Below, piece by piece: positions 30,308 through 41,120 of a stretch of 64,000 nt of DNA. Each line of letters begins with the position of its first letter. The stretch's first letter is position 1. Both the position numbers and the translations under genes were made by a program. Source of the stretch: Agapanthus africanus (Eukaryota > Streptophyta > Magnoliopsida > Asparagales > Amaryllidaceae); assembly GCA_030015575.1 (NCBI GenBank), contig CM057346.1, positions 560,920,315 to 560,984,314 of the forward strand, in the 5' to 3' direction. A model generated the notes under the pieces. The model was given only the letters and a program-made list of their open reading frames with translations. It did no database searches and was not told the origin of the DNA.

Positions 30308-32610
30308 TTAATTGTTTATCAACACACCCGGGGATAATGAGATTTCTCCCACCTTGTATTGTTTCTTGACCCAATCCTTGAAAATGCAACAGTCTTCAAT
30401 AGTGTGTCCCAACACTCGATGGTATAGGCAATAATTGGGATGATTAGCCATATTCACTTCACTTAGCCTTTTTGGTTCTGGTATCCGCAGGCCATTCTTT
30501 AGAGTATCTTTGAATATTTTGTAGACCTTGTATTTGCTGAAATAGTAGACTCTATTTCTCCTTTCCTCCAAAATTGGCTCTCGGGGTTTGTTAGTCTTCA
30601 TTTCGCCCGCTCTCTTCTTGTTGAGAGAATCAGTACTGTTGGAACTTTCACCTTTTCGGTTGTCGTCCCTCCGATATCTCATTCTGTTTATGAATTATAG
30701 ATTCCGAGTGGACTCGGGCTTTGAGCATTCCAGAATTTGGTCCTTCTTGATCAGCTCTTAGAATGTTTTGATGCCTGCGGTGCACAGGAAAAGTTTCATT
30801 CAGTTGTTCAGATTTTCTATAAGAAGACTGATGGATTAGTCTTGTTCTAATGGCGGTTCACATTTAACAGAGAGGTTGCTCCATCGGACTATAAAATCCG
30901 TGTTGCTTTCGTTGTTCTTTAGCTCTGTCCTTATAAGGTCGGCAATGATGATTTCATCACTGACACTCATGAACCTTTGCTTGAACAGGGATTTTATTTG
31001 AGTGAACGTCGTGATCGAGTCATCCGGTATGCTTGCATACCGATCGAAAGAAATATTGGTCAAACTATTGACAAACTAATGGAGAAGGAGAGCATCATTG
31101 CCCCTAGTATTCACACATAATGCTTTAAATTGGGCAATGTGCCGGTTCGCATTTCCCGTACCCTCGAACCTTTCGAACTTGGGGACGATATAGCCACTGG
31201 GAAACTCCATAAGATCATATTGTGCAGGGTATGGTCTCCAACTGCTGCCAACATCTTTCTGCTTCTCGGCCTCGGACACCAATGTTTTGACTTTGTTGGT
31301 GATCAAATCCATGATCTGATCTTGCGTTGGCGGGCGGATGTCATCGGTAGTCAAGATGTCTCTTGAGGCAGAATGTGGCCGACTTTCATGTGGCTCATCC
31401 ACCGTTGGATTTGATGGAATAGACGTCGGCTGCTTCAGGGCACCGTTTCTCGGTTCATGAGCAGAACCCCACGCTTGATTGGGTGGCTGAGAGGCAACTT
31501 AGGTCGTGATCTATAAGAAGACGTTTGTCAAGTCGTCAATCTTTAAGTAGAGCTTGGCCATCTCCTTGTCCTTGTTTCTGAGCTGTTTCTGGAGCTCTTG
31601 GAGAAGTTGCTACTTTGTGATTTTTGAACGGAAGAATGGCTCCTCTTCACTTTCCGAGCCTGGCTCCTCATGAACCGAGGGATCTCTCTGCTTATCAGCC
31701 TCACTGGAAGGGTTTTCATTATCTTCCAGAGGAGGCTGGTCATGGGAATTGGCAGCCCCATTCAAACCAGATTGGATTTGAGATGTGCTGGCCTTATCCT
31801 TACTCTTGCTGCGTGTGCCCGCCATATAAATAGTGTGGACTACATATGTAACCATCATTTTATCTTTGGCGGATGATCTTTCGGACCATCGTCGTGGCCC
31901 TTCCTCTTCGGGAAAGGACATGCGACTGAAGACAGTTGGCCTGGCTGGTTACTTTGGTTATGCTGTCCGGATCACGGTTTTCTTGACTCTTGCGTTCATG
32001 ACGTTCTTCTGAACCAATTTCAGCGGTTCAAAAGAGTTAGCGAGCATTACATCCGATTCAGCTGTTGTTGCGGGGTAACCCTGTTCTTGGAACCTCATGA
32101 AGTTCAACCTAGCAGGAGCCCTAGCCCTTTTGTTGACTCTGTATCTGAGCATTTTCTGTCTTAGCTTCTCAATTTTGAGGGCTTGGCGGGCATTCATTTC
32201 CGGGAAGCCACCGTGATTCGATTGACAGGAAGCTTAAAGAAGATACCCGATTGAGCAGTTGTCAAGGGCACCGCCGGAGCTTGCCCGAGATGCATTGTTG
32301 CTTTGTTAGTGTTGATGGCCTTGCCCTCAACTGGAGCAACGGAGAGTCGTTCGGAGACGGATTTTTGCTTGGGCTGATGTGTCTTCGCGACCATGACATT
32401 TGGCCTTTTGCCTTTTGAGGCCGGTTTATCTGTCGCCGGGGTTTGAGGAGCATGAATGGTGTTAGCCGAGACAAATAAAATAGATCCAAATTGTAGCAAC
32501 GGTTCCTCCCACTTCTGCTCAAGACTTTCCAGGAGAAACGTTCGAGCGTCCGTCTTCATCGTGTAGGAGACAGAAGTTACCTTGAGACTTAAGCTTGTTT
32601 TCGGAGACAT
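30308..32610 (-). pseudogene. gag: Element G first gag copy (Tat-like)
   Basis: The reading frame is broken into several pieces on the - strand. A lysine-rich leader polypeptide (32610-31958) is followed by a Gag start MAGTRSKSKDKAS (31820 region). The capsid segment is at 31402-30836, with IVPKFERFEGTGN, DALLLH and ISFDRYASIPDDSI, which match the Tat/Ogre type of gag. A C-terminal piece at 30682-30308 carries the Cys/His motif CLYHRVLGHTIEDC and KDWVKKQYKVG. A stop splits the capsid at about 31075 and frames shift near 31540. The protein would have been the particle-forming Gag of G. Lineage is judged from these phrases only. Confidence 0.7.
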
Positions 32611-32735
32611 CTTTGGACGATTTGATTCTTTAAAGTTGCTAATTTGCGCAAAGGAACAGGATTTCAGTACAAATAATCAATATATATTAATTGAGCCCGC
32701 ATGAACACTTGACCCAAAACATAGGAGGAGAGAGA
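32611..32735 (-). other. Element G leader between PBS and gag
   Basis: This is a short AT-rich leader with no recognised signal. Confidence 0.45.
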
Positions 32736-32752
32736 TCCCACCGGGTGTGCCA
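32736..32752 (-). other. Primer binding site of element G
   Basis: On the - strand TGGCACACCCGGTGGGA lies five bases after the LTR end. The form resembles PBSs of Tat-lineage elements. I do not assign the tRNA. Confidence 0.7.
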
Positions 32753-32757
32753 GAATC

Positions 32758-34210
32758 TGTAGAATGTTTTTCGTCATCCCATTGAGATGGGAATGTGTGC
32801 GCTTGTCAGGCATGTACAAATTCCCCCTGCTTAGAATAGGCTGAGATTTATTTATTGTGGGGATCCAAATCTCCGGTAACCGCGGACTAAGCAGCCGTTA
32901 ATTACTCCTCGCTTTAGAGTAAAGGAATCTCCGATTGACGGGTCAAACTGGTCATGCGAACTCAATATGGGGTGTTGGTGCTTGAAAGTATTGCAAAAGG
33001 GCGTGTTCATTTCATTTTTTTTATTTATTCTATTTATGACAAAAGATTTCTTTAATTTCAAAAAACATTTTTTAATTTTATTTTATTTTTTAAAGAACAA
33101 GTGTGGAGGTGAAACGCAAGCGTGCAGCGCATGGGCACGGGGGCGCGGAACGCGCTGCACGCGCGGGCGCGGCAAGCGGCACGTGTGCGGCATGCGGGCA
33201 CGCGCCACGCACACGGAAGCGGTTACAGGCCCGGGTCGTGTGGACCGGATTTGGAGTTAAACTCCTTTGATTTTTAATGGAGTTAAACTCCCAAAATATT
33301 TTATATGTGGAGTTAAACTCCCAAAACAATTTTATTTAGAGTTAAACTTCCAAAAGATTTTATTTGGAGTTATAGTCCCAAAATATTTTATATATGGAGT
33401 TAAACTCCCAAAACAATTTTATTTGAAAAGAAAACCAAAAACAGGCACGACTGATCAACGGTTCGATAGGAATAAAAGAGTCTCTTGAAACTTCCAGATC
33501 TATGTCTTGGATGATGAGAGGGGCCCCTTTCTTCTCTTTGAGCCTTGGATCCATCCTAAGGTGAGGTTTTCAGAGATAAGTCTCTTTCTTCCTCCTTTTT
33601 TTGGATATTGGAGAAGAAAGGTGGTGAGATTTAAAAGCTCCCCTTCTAGAGATTTGATGTGATATTTGGACTCTTCTTCAATGGTTTATGGTGGAAAACT
33701 ATTTCTTTTTAAGAAAATATGAGTTAAACTCTTAATTTAATTCAAAAAAAGAAAGAAGAAGAAGGTTTTGAATCTTGAAGAAGGAGGCACAAACTCTAGA
33801 AATTTTTTAGGGGAATGAATTATTTTTCATTTCTTCATAGTGTTGCCTTATATATGCTTACAAATTTACACATAGTCTCTTGAGCTTTACAAAATGGCAT
33901 TTTACCCATCCCATGCTCATGTGCTTATTTATTTTTTTGCACATGAGCCATGGGCTTTACAAAAAATTGGTTCTTTGCCCATTTATTTAAATATTACATT
34001 TATTTGTTGTACTTTCTTGGCATGGGGCCGATCTAGGCTGGGGCCCACCTGCTTGTACTTGGGTTCGGGCGTGGGCTCGGCATGGGTTTGGGTAAGGGCC
34101 CGGCTTTGATTCGACAGAAGGGTCCATTTGTTTTGTCTTGGGCATACTTGTCCATGGTTTGACTTTGACTTTGACCTTTGGTCAATAGGGTGTAAATTTT
34201 AACCCCAACA
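32758..34210 (-). repeat. Element G 5' LTR
   Basis: This 1453 bp LTR begins TGTAGAATG and ends CCCCAACA on the + strand, giving TG...CA on the coding strand (TGTTGGGG start). It holds a GC-rich CGGGCACG block (33120-33240), six GGAGTTAAACTCC units (33250-33425) and AT-rich sequence. Confidence 0.8.
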
Positions 34211-35610
34211 ACGCTCAGTCCCAATTTTTTTTGACGCTCATGTGAGTGTCACGTGAGGCATTGAGTCCTTAGAGGTTTAATCTCTGTTCATATTTTCAGA
34301 GAAGTTAAACATCTGTTAATAGTATTCTGACCATTAATGATCACCAAGATCACTGATTTTGAAGATCTGGGATCAGATTTCTTTAAGAACTAAGTTCTTG
34401 TCATGTTTGGGAACTAAGTTCCTGGATTATGGACTCTATCTTTTTTATTCTTTCATTCATGTTCTTTTTTCAACTTTGTTCTCTCCTGAATCTTTGATTC
34501 TCAAGAACAAGATCTTCCCTATGAGAATTAATTTTTTCTTAGGAGATCTGATTTGTGGATCTTAGATCTAGAGGAACTTAGTTCTTATGAAGGGTTAAAC
34601 CCTTATATATGTATGATGGGTAGATGAGAGATATCTGTATTTTCTCTACCTAGGGTTTGAAAGGAGGAAAATCTTCTTCTTCGAAGAGAATTAAATTCTC
34701 TATTGCCGAAGATTTGGAGAGCCTTCTGTATTTTTCCAGAAACTTATAGGGGGTATGCCCTCTTCTAGATTTAATCTCTTTACTCCTATTTATACGAGAA
34801 GGAAAAGATCAATCTGTTTGAGGGAATCTCTCATTGAGAGATTATGATTGATTTCATAATCAATCGAAATGATCTTAAAGATCAACAGGTGAATAAATTG
34901 GATTTTTAATCTAAAGGCTCTCTGTTTAACAGAGAAGATCATTTTTGTTTGTTTAACAAGATTAGGAAAATATTTTCCTAAGATAGAATTTAATTCTATC
35001 AGATGATCGATTGGTGATTTTATAATCACTGTTGGATGTTTGATCCAAGGGTTCTCTGTATAACATATAAGATCTTTCTTGTTTAAGAAAGATCAGGGAA
35101 ATATTTCCCCCATAGAATTTAATTCTATTAAAAAGAACACTCATGTGCATTGCACGTGAAGCGCTGCCCAATGGGTTGGAAAGCGCGCCATGTGCTTTTC
35201 ACGTGATACGTTGGCCCACAGCACTCACGTGGACATCACGTGTGAGCTGCCAAGCGGCTGCACTAGTGCTTACATGGATATCACGTGAGATGCTGCCAAG
35301 ATATTGGCCTAGTGTTCATGTGGATATCACGTGAGATGCTCACGTGTTTAACATGTGGATGCCAAGAGGCTGCACTAGCATTCACATGGATATCATGTAA
35401 GGCGCTTCCAAGATGTTAGCATGTGCGTTCACGTGGATATCACATGACGCGCACTGCCAAGAGGCTGCACTAGCGCTCACGTGGATATCACGTAAGACGC
35501 TCACATGTTTAACACGTAGGAACCAATATAGAATTTGATCTTATGTGAAGCGGCACCCATTTTCTTTGCATGTGGGTGCCCATGTGTTTAACACGTAGGG
35601 GCTTCCCTTT
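34211..35610 (+). repeat. LTR J block X (right copy) with CACGTG arrays
   Basis: It matches 13165-14575 in direct orientation, including both CACGTG-unit arrays (34225-34260 and 35150-35600) and the central GAACTAAGTTC region. The two copies of X flank element G. Confidence 0.8.
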
Positions 35611-36131
35611 ATTTTTATAAAGGAACAACAAGCTCTGGGAACAAAATTTTTGGCGGGAACAATACACTATATTTCTGTATACACACACATTTCACGAGTT
35701 CCTTTACTTTACCACTTGCTAGATCGCTTTCTGACGACCCTGGGCTTGCATGTCTAGATATCAGAGATCAGACGGATGACGTTCGAAAGTACAGATTTTG
35801 AGTTTCATCAGAGTTAATCAAAGATAGATTACTGGGTATCCATTTGTTCCATTGAATTTTGATATTCTTGTATCATCCATGTTTATCGATTCCATCTTAT
35901 TTTTTCTTAGCATGCGATATTTGATATATGGATCTATGCAGCTATTCACCTTGTTAGTTATATTTTTAGATTAATTTTTATGTTGCTCAAGTTGATATCG
36001 GTGACATTTGCGTATATAATGTAAGTAAATCCACTTTCTGAATATACGTGTTTTTGCTTCTAGTCGCGTACTCTACTCCATATTTTGTTGTGGGTCCACT
36101 ATTTCCTGTATTCTGGGGTAGGAGCGTGACA
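35611..36131 (+). repeat. Element J 5' LTR, 3' end
   Basis: The last 79 bp (36053-36131) match the end of the J 3' LTR (39340-39415), including TATTTCCTGTATTCTGGGGT and the final GTGACA. A TTTATAAAGG near 35618 is a weak TATA candidate; short CA repeats follow near 35680. Confidence 0.7.
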
Positions 36132-36135
36132 TATT

Positions 36136-36147
36136 TGGTATTAGAGC
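36136..36147 (+). other. Primer binding site of element J (initiator tRNA-Met, one mismatch)
   Basis: TGGTATTAGAGC follows the LTR end by four bases and differs from the usual TGGTATCAGAGC by one base. Confidence 0.85.
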
Positions 36148-37185
36148 TCTAGGGTTGATCCGGTGGGGTATTGGTTACAGAAACCAATATCTGAATAGCT
36201 GTATAGATAATACCATATGCTTAATCATTTATCATATATTATACTTTTCCCTTGATTCCATATGCGAATCCATTTCGCCAACTCCTTGATCTGAGAAACG
36301 AATTTTTCTTTAATTTGCCAAACTTTATTATCAGAATTCGCAGCGGAAGCGTTATGGACTTAAACCTACTGATTATTATTTGATTCATATCTTCCTTGAT
36401 TCATTATTTTGAATATCATGTCTGAAACTTCCTTTCTTATTTTCGTAATTGGTCCTTGAGATTTAAACAGTCTCTCGACTTCTGAATCCTTAATTCTAGT
36501 TCACCTCTTTTACTGGTATATCGAAGGCCTACTAGCTCAGCTAGTTAGAGCATCGATCGACGGAGCTCGAGGAAGATATCATCTTTAGTTTTTCCGTGTC
36601 TTGTTGCGATGTATTTCTTAAGGAAGGTAGATTGTAACGTCTGCATCATGATTTCAACTTTTTAAATCTTTTCTTGTTTTCCCCGATAACCGTGTCTCGT
36701 CGAAAAGAATACGAAAGTGCGAATCCATTATCTATGTTTAATTTTATTTTTATTGATTCCTTATTGATTTCTTAAATCTTACTCTATTAACTCTGATAGT
36801 AGTATTTAGATGACTTAAATGGAATTATGTGATTGTAACTATGAACTGCAATATAGTTATAATGTGGCACTCTACTTGAATAACTTGGAGTCCTGCATTT
36901 AATTTCTTTTTCTTAATTTAGCTTTAATCTACTACATATCCTAATCCTTGACTATCGAATTCTATTTTTGTTAACTTATATTTTCCCCGATTTTAAATTT
37001 GATTTTTCATTCTTTATCTATTGTATCATTCTTAACAATTCCATTTTTATTTACGTTGCTTTTGTTCAAGCACTTGCCAACTGTACACCTTCTTATCGAC
37101 GAGAGTACCAACTGATGGAGCACGACGATGATATATGACTACGTTATCCTGACCCTTTTCCTTGCTCGGTTTCAACACCTTTCTT
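36148..37185 (+). other. Element J internal region, non-coding remnant
   Basis: Only about 1.1 kb lie between the J LTRs and no gag or pol is present. A second 3'-end-like sequence (AAGGAAGGTAGATTGTAACG at 36616-36635) suggests that a foreign LTR fragment starts near 36630. AT-rich elsewhere. Confidence 0.5.
36526..36562 (+). other. tRNA 5'-half-like sequence
   Basis: CCTACTAGCTCAGCTAGTTA and GAGCATCGATCGACGG look like the acceptor strand, D arm and A box of a tRNA. No B box or T arm follows, so it is a fragment. Confidence 0.4.
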
Positions 37186-37229
37186 GAGTAAATTTCAAGA
37201 ACAAAATTTATTTGCTAGGTGGGTAGAAA
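37186..37229 (+). other. Polypurine tract of element J
   Basis: AAATTTCAAGAACAAAATTT, then a GGTGGGTAGAAA tract, stands directly before TGTAACCCCTGG, a decayed form of the Tekay-type 3' end. Confidence 0.7.
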
Positions 37230-39415
37230 TGTAACCCCTGGATCCTGATATACTTGTATCGATATTTCTATGTGTAGAATTTTTAGCACTCGTATTCGTA
37301 TTTGAAAATATGAATTTCCTTGAAATTGGAAAATTACTCTTATTTGTATTTGAAAAATATTTACGAAATTTCTCATATTTTAAAACAAATCCTATTTTTG
37401 ATAAATTTGTTTTCTTCTTAAAATTTTAAATGTAAATTTATTTTACATATTTTTAAAAAATGATTTATTTATGCAAAGTTTTGGGTGATATGTGTAAATA
37501 TTAAAATTTGAATGGTTAAAATGCAAAATATCTTATCCTAGAATTTTCTAAATTCTTTTCTTTCCTTTACTTTACTTTATTTGGAAGTAATTGTTTGCTT
37601 TACCTCCAAGTAATTGCTTTTCTTTTCTTTTATTTTTCTTTTTCTTTTTCTTTTACTTTTTCTCCGAGTAACTAATTAATTAATACTCCTTCATTCCCGA
37701 GCTTCTCTTTTCTTTCCATAACCTTTCTTCTTTCTTTAAAAAACATTCTTCTTTCTTTCTTCAAAAATCATTCTTCTTTCTTTCTTCTTCTCTTTTCCCC
37801 TCTAATTCCATCTAAATATTACAAAAGATTTCTCATGCAAGTTTAATCAAATTTTCAAGAGGAGAAGTGAAGAAAATGGTGGATCAAGACAAGTGTTTCT
37901 ATTCTTGATTTTTTTTATAATTAATTACTTGATTACCATTCAAAGAGTATAAGTCTAATGTTTAGTTTAATTTTTGTTTAAATAATTGTTAGTTTAAAGT
38001 AAATAAATTGATTTGTTTAATATGGAAATTTATTCTTAGCCATTTGTTTAATTTGATAATTGAAAGTGTGTTTAGTTGTTTTTCCTAATTCATCATCCAT
38101 GTCTACCACACCATATTTCAAAGGATATTGTTATGAAAATTAGGGATTTTAATAGAATTTTAAGGGTTAATTCAAAACTGGAACAAATTGAGTTCTCTGT
38201 AAAAATTTTAAAGTATACCAGTGAGGTACATGGAATAGTAGGAGACTACTCTAGAAACCCGAGCTCCCAATTTTATCATTTAGCTGCCGGAAAATTCCCT
38301 AGAGCCTCCTCCGGCGGCCTGACATAGGAGTTGAGGTTTTGGGTTTTGGCTAGGTGTTGTTCTGTTGACAATTGATCCATTTTTATACTTTTAATTTTTC
38401 CTGAACCCATATTTTAAAAATCTGGAAGTGTTTTGTTTTAAGGAAACGATGTCGTAAATCTGTGTTTTAAATCCTACTGTGTATAAATATTTAGTATGAT
38501 AGATTAATCCTATATTTGGTATCTAAATAGCACACGTTAACCAAATGTTATAACCTAAGCAAGTTTAGCTGTTATTAATCACATATTATTATTAAGTTGC
38601 GTTGCTTGACTAGACTTGATACTATAAATGATTGGTATATTTACCTGTTGCATGACAAGACACCTGTACCTGAACAATGATACATGATATGTTACAGTTA
38701 CCATCGTTTACTTGTTAAAATTGTTTATTTCATGAACTAGTTCCATGAACATGACCACTATATTTATCTGTTATCTGTTTCACGATAAATTATATATGTT
38801 CACCTGAGCCATGACATGATTGATATATTCATCTGTTACTTGATTCATGATATGACACTATTACCTAAGCACTGATACAAATCCCAAGTATTGATAATGA
38901 TATGAAATCATATTTCAATTTGTTTAATACCATTAATAAAACTGATACAGCCAGGGAATGGGGAAAGGGCTTGATCGACTCGGTTAATAGTTTTGAAAAG
39001 TTTTATTTATGGTATCAAATGTTAGGGACTAATCATGGGGGTCCGGGTAGTAGCTGAACTACCATCATTTCCAGTTATTATTACAGCTCGTTAGGGCCGG
39101 TCATGGTGTTCCGGGTAGCTTGCTACCATCCTGTTACTGTTTTCCTACTCCATGGATACTGTTTTTTCAAGTTTTTCCGATCTATAATACCATGTTCATG
39201 ATGTGCCTAGCGGTGCATCCTGGGTCAGCACCAGGAATCAGGGGCCGTGATTCTGGGTATGCACGTGACGCTTCCATTGTTATTCGCTAGCTATTAGGGG
39301 CTTTCATAAATATAAGAACAAGCTGTTTAAGAACTTAACGTGAGATACTACATACTCTACCCCATATTTTATTTTGGGTCCACTATTTCCTGTATTCTAG
39401 GGTAGGGGCATGACA
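37230..39415 (+). repeat. Element J 3' LTR
   Basis: This 2186 bp LTR runs from TGTAACCCC to GGGGCATGACA. The part from 38018 to 39345 matches window positions 1-1310. Between 39345 and 39350 it lacks everything that lies between 1310 and 36053 in the 5' LTR. Pyrimidine-rich CTTT and TTCTTTC stretches lie at 37600-37800. ORF 38076-38327 is not conserved. Confidence 0.8.
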
Positions 39416-39698
39416 AGAACCCTCCCAAAGGGGTCCCCTACTTCAAGACACTCCCCGAAAGGGTCCCGGCCGCTCCGGAAGGCCTCCCGAACTCTGGAGG
39501 CCACCAAAACTCACACTCTCTCTCTCTTATTGTCAAAAACACTTTGGACACACTCAAAACATTTCACCCTTCAAAAATAATTTCACGGGACGCTGTCCCG
39601 CACCCCGCAAGTGGGCTTCTAGCCCCTTGACCTTCAATCATCTGATCGGGCAGCGGGACCCTTGTGTGATGGCCCCTGATATGTTTAAAGAGGTCCGA
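39416..39698. other. Unassigned sequence between J and B
   Basis: This GC-richer stretch has CTCTCTCTCT and repeated CCGAAAGGGTCCC-type phrases. I find no ORF or known repeat; it may be host DNA or the end of another repeat. Confidence 0.4.
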
Positions 39699-41070
39699 TG
39701 TAGATTTTATAGTCTATCAATTTTAACCGCAAGTGCACAGTTATTCGCTATAGTACTTACAGATCGTACCACAGGGAGGCGTTGAGAATTCTAATTAATT
39801 TTAAAACAAGTTTAAATAAAAAAATTGATTTAAAGCTAAAACTAAAGTGCATGAAAATAAATTGCAAGTTAAATTAAAAAGCGGGTTTAAATATAAAAGT
39901 GAGCATAGGGTGTCGAATTACCTTTACTATCATAGTTTGTTTATATGATTCTATTCTTTTCTAACTTCTTTGTTTTAATTAGTGATCTATTAATTATATA
40001 AAAGTATAGGGTAAAATAACTTAGCAATGAAATATCGAACAACTATGTAAGCATACTTCATACAATTAGATCTACCCTATCAATTATATAAATTCATTTA
40101 GAAAAACAATTAAAGCAAATATTTCTAATTAATCACAAGCAACCTAGTTTTACCCTTCTATAAAATAACACCTAATTTGTCAATTTACGAATTAAATTAT
40201 ATTTATCGGCATAATCTAGATTACCCTAATTAACAAGGTTGAATTACTTTGATCAAAATACCATCTTACGTTCCATACTTAGTTTTCTAAATTGTCAATT
40301 TATCATCAAACCAAATAGTTTATCGGTGTTATCACCTTTCCCTAAAACTATTAAGGGCATCAATCGATCATCATAAAGTCTAGTTTATTAGAATGTTAAC
40401 AAAAAGATGAATTTTTGATCGAAAGAAACTCACAATAAAAACATAGAAAAGAGATAAAGAAATTTAAAACATCACAACTACAACCATGGTAGAAAGAATA
40501 ATTCTAATCCTAAAAAAATACTTAGCCACTCATCATAAAAGTAAACAACTTAAAATAATTAATCTGCATATTAAAATAAGTAACTTACAAATTGGTTTGA
40601 TCTCTTCAAATAAAAACCCTAAATCCAAAACTAAAAGAGGGATGGAACCCTAATAATGAATACAACAGAATATATAGGCTCTATGGAAAATCTAAGAGCG
40701 GTTTACAAAAGATACGAGAATCTACAAAAATCTTCCAAAATTTTGACTCTTAACTCTTTCAAAAACTGGCCCGATTAGGGGGAATTTCGGTCAGGGCCGA
40801 AATTTGGAAAGATACTACTTCCAATTTTCTAGTGTAGCTCAATCTCGATATTGTGAATTTTGTTCCACGCGTTATTTTGATAATTTTCCCTTTTGGTCTG
40901 TTTATAGCTCAATAAAGTCCACATCCAACGCACGTAATACGGTTTTTACGTTCTTTTCTCTTTTACCCCTGTAATCTGCAATATTTAACAAAACATATCC
41001 GAAACAACATAAAATAGAAAAAATTAAGATAAATATGGCTATATAAATATGCATTAAAATGCACCAATTA
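39699..41070 (-). repeat. Element B 3' LTR
   Basis: This 1372 bp LTR begins TGTAGATTTTATAG on the + strand and matches the right-hand copy at 62872-63336. It ends CCAATTA next to the PPT. AT-rich with no ORF. Confidence 0.85.
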
Positions 41071-41120
41071 AATACCCCCACATTTATCTTTTGCTAGTCC
41101 TCGAGCAAAATCTAGGGTTT
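41071..41120 (-). other. Polypurine tract and 3' end of element B
   Basis: On the - strand TTTGCTCGAGGACTAGC and then AAATGTGGGGGTATT precede the LTR, the same layout as TTTGCTCGGGACGATC and AAGTTTGGGGGTATT in C. Confidence 0.8.

Larger units (their letters stand above)
14576..34210 (-). mobile_element. Element G: Tat/Ogre-like LTR retrotransposon, polymerase lost, hosts F and E
   Basis: On the - strand the order is 5' LTR (34210-32758), PBS (32752-32736), gag sequences (32610-25296), a minisatellite-rich 3' region (25300-15644), PPT and a truncated 3' LTR (15629-14576). Gag resembles the Tat lineage, whose members often carry tandem repeats upstream of the 3' LTR. No RT, RNase H or integrase remains. 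F is inserted in the 3' region and E in gag. The outer end of the 3' LTR is missing, so no target duplication can be matched; the base run after the 5' LTR is ACGCT (34211-34215). Confidence 0.75.

Noticed and set aside
37600..37800. Pyrimidine-rich tract as a gene promoter
   Set aside because: It is a low-complexity CTTT/TTCTTTC run within the J LTR; nothing downstream is a gene.
39416..39698. Possible host gene fragment between J and B
   Set aside because: GC-richer, but no open frame, splice pattern or recognisable protein; left as unassigned.
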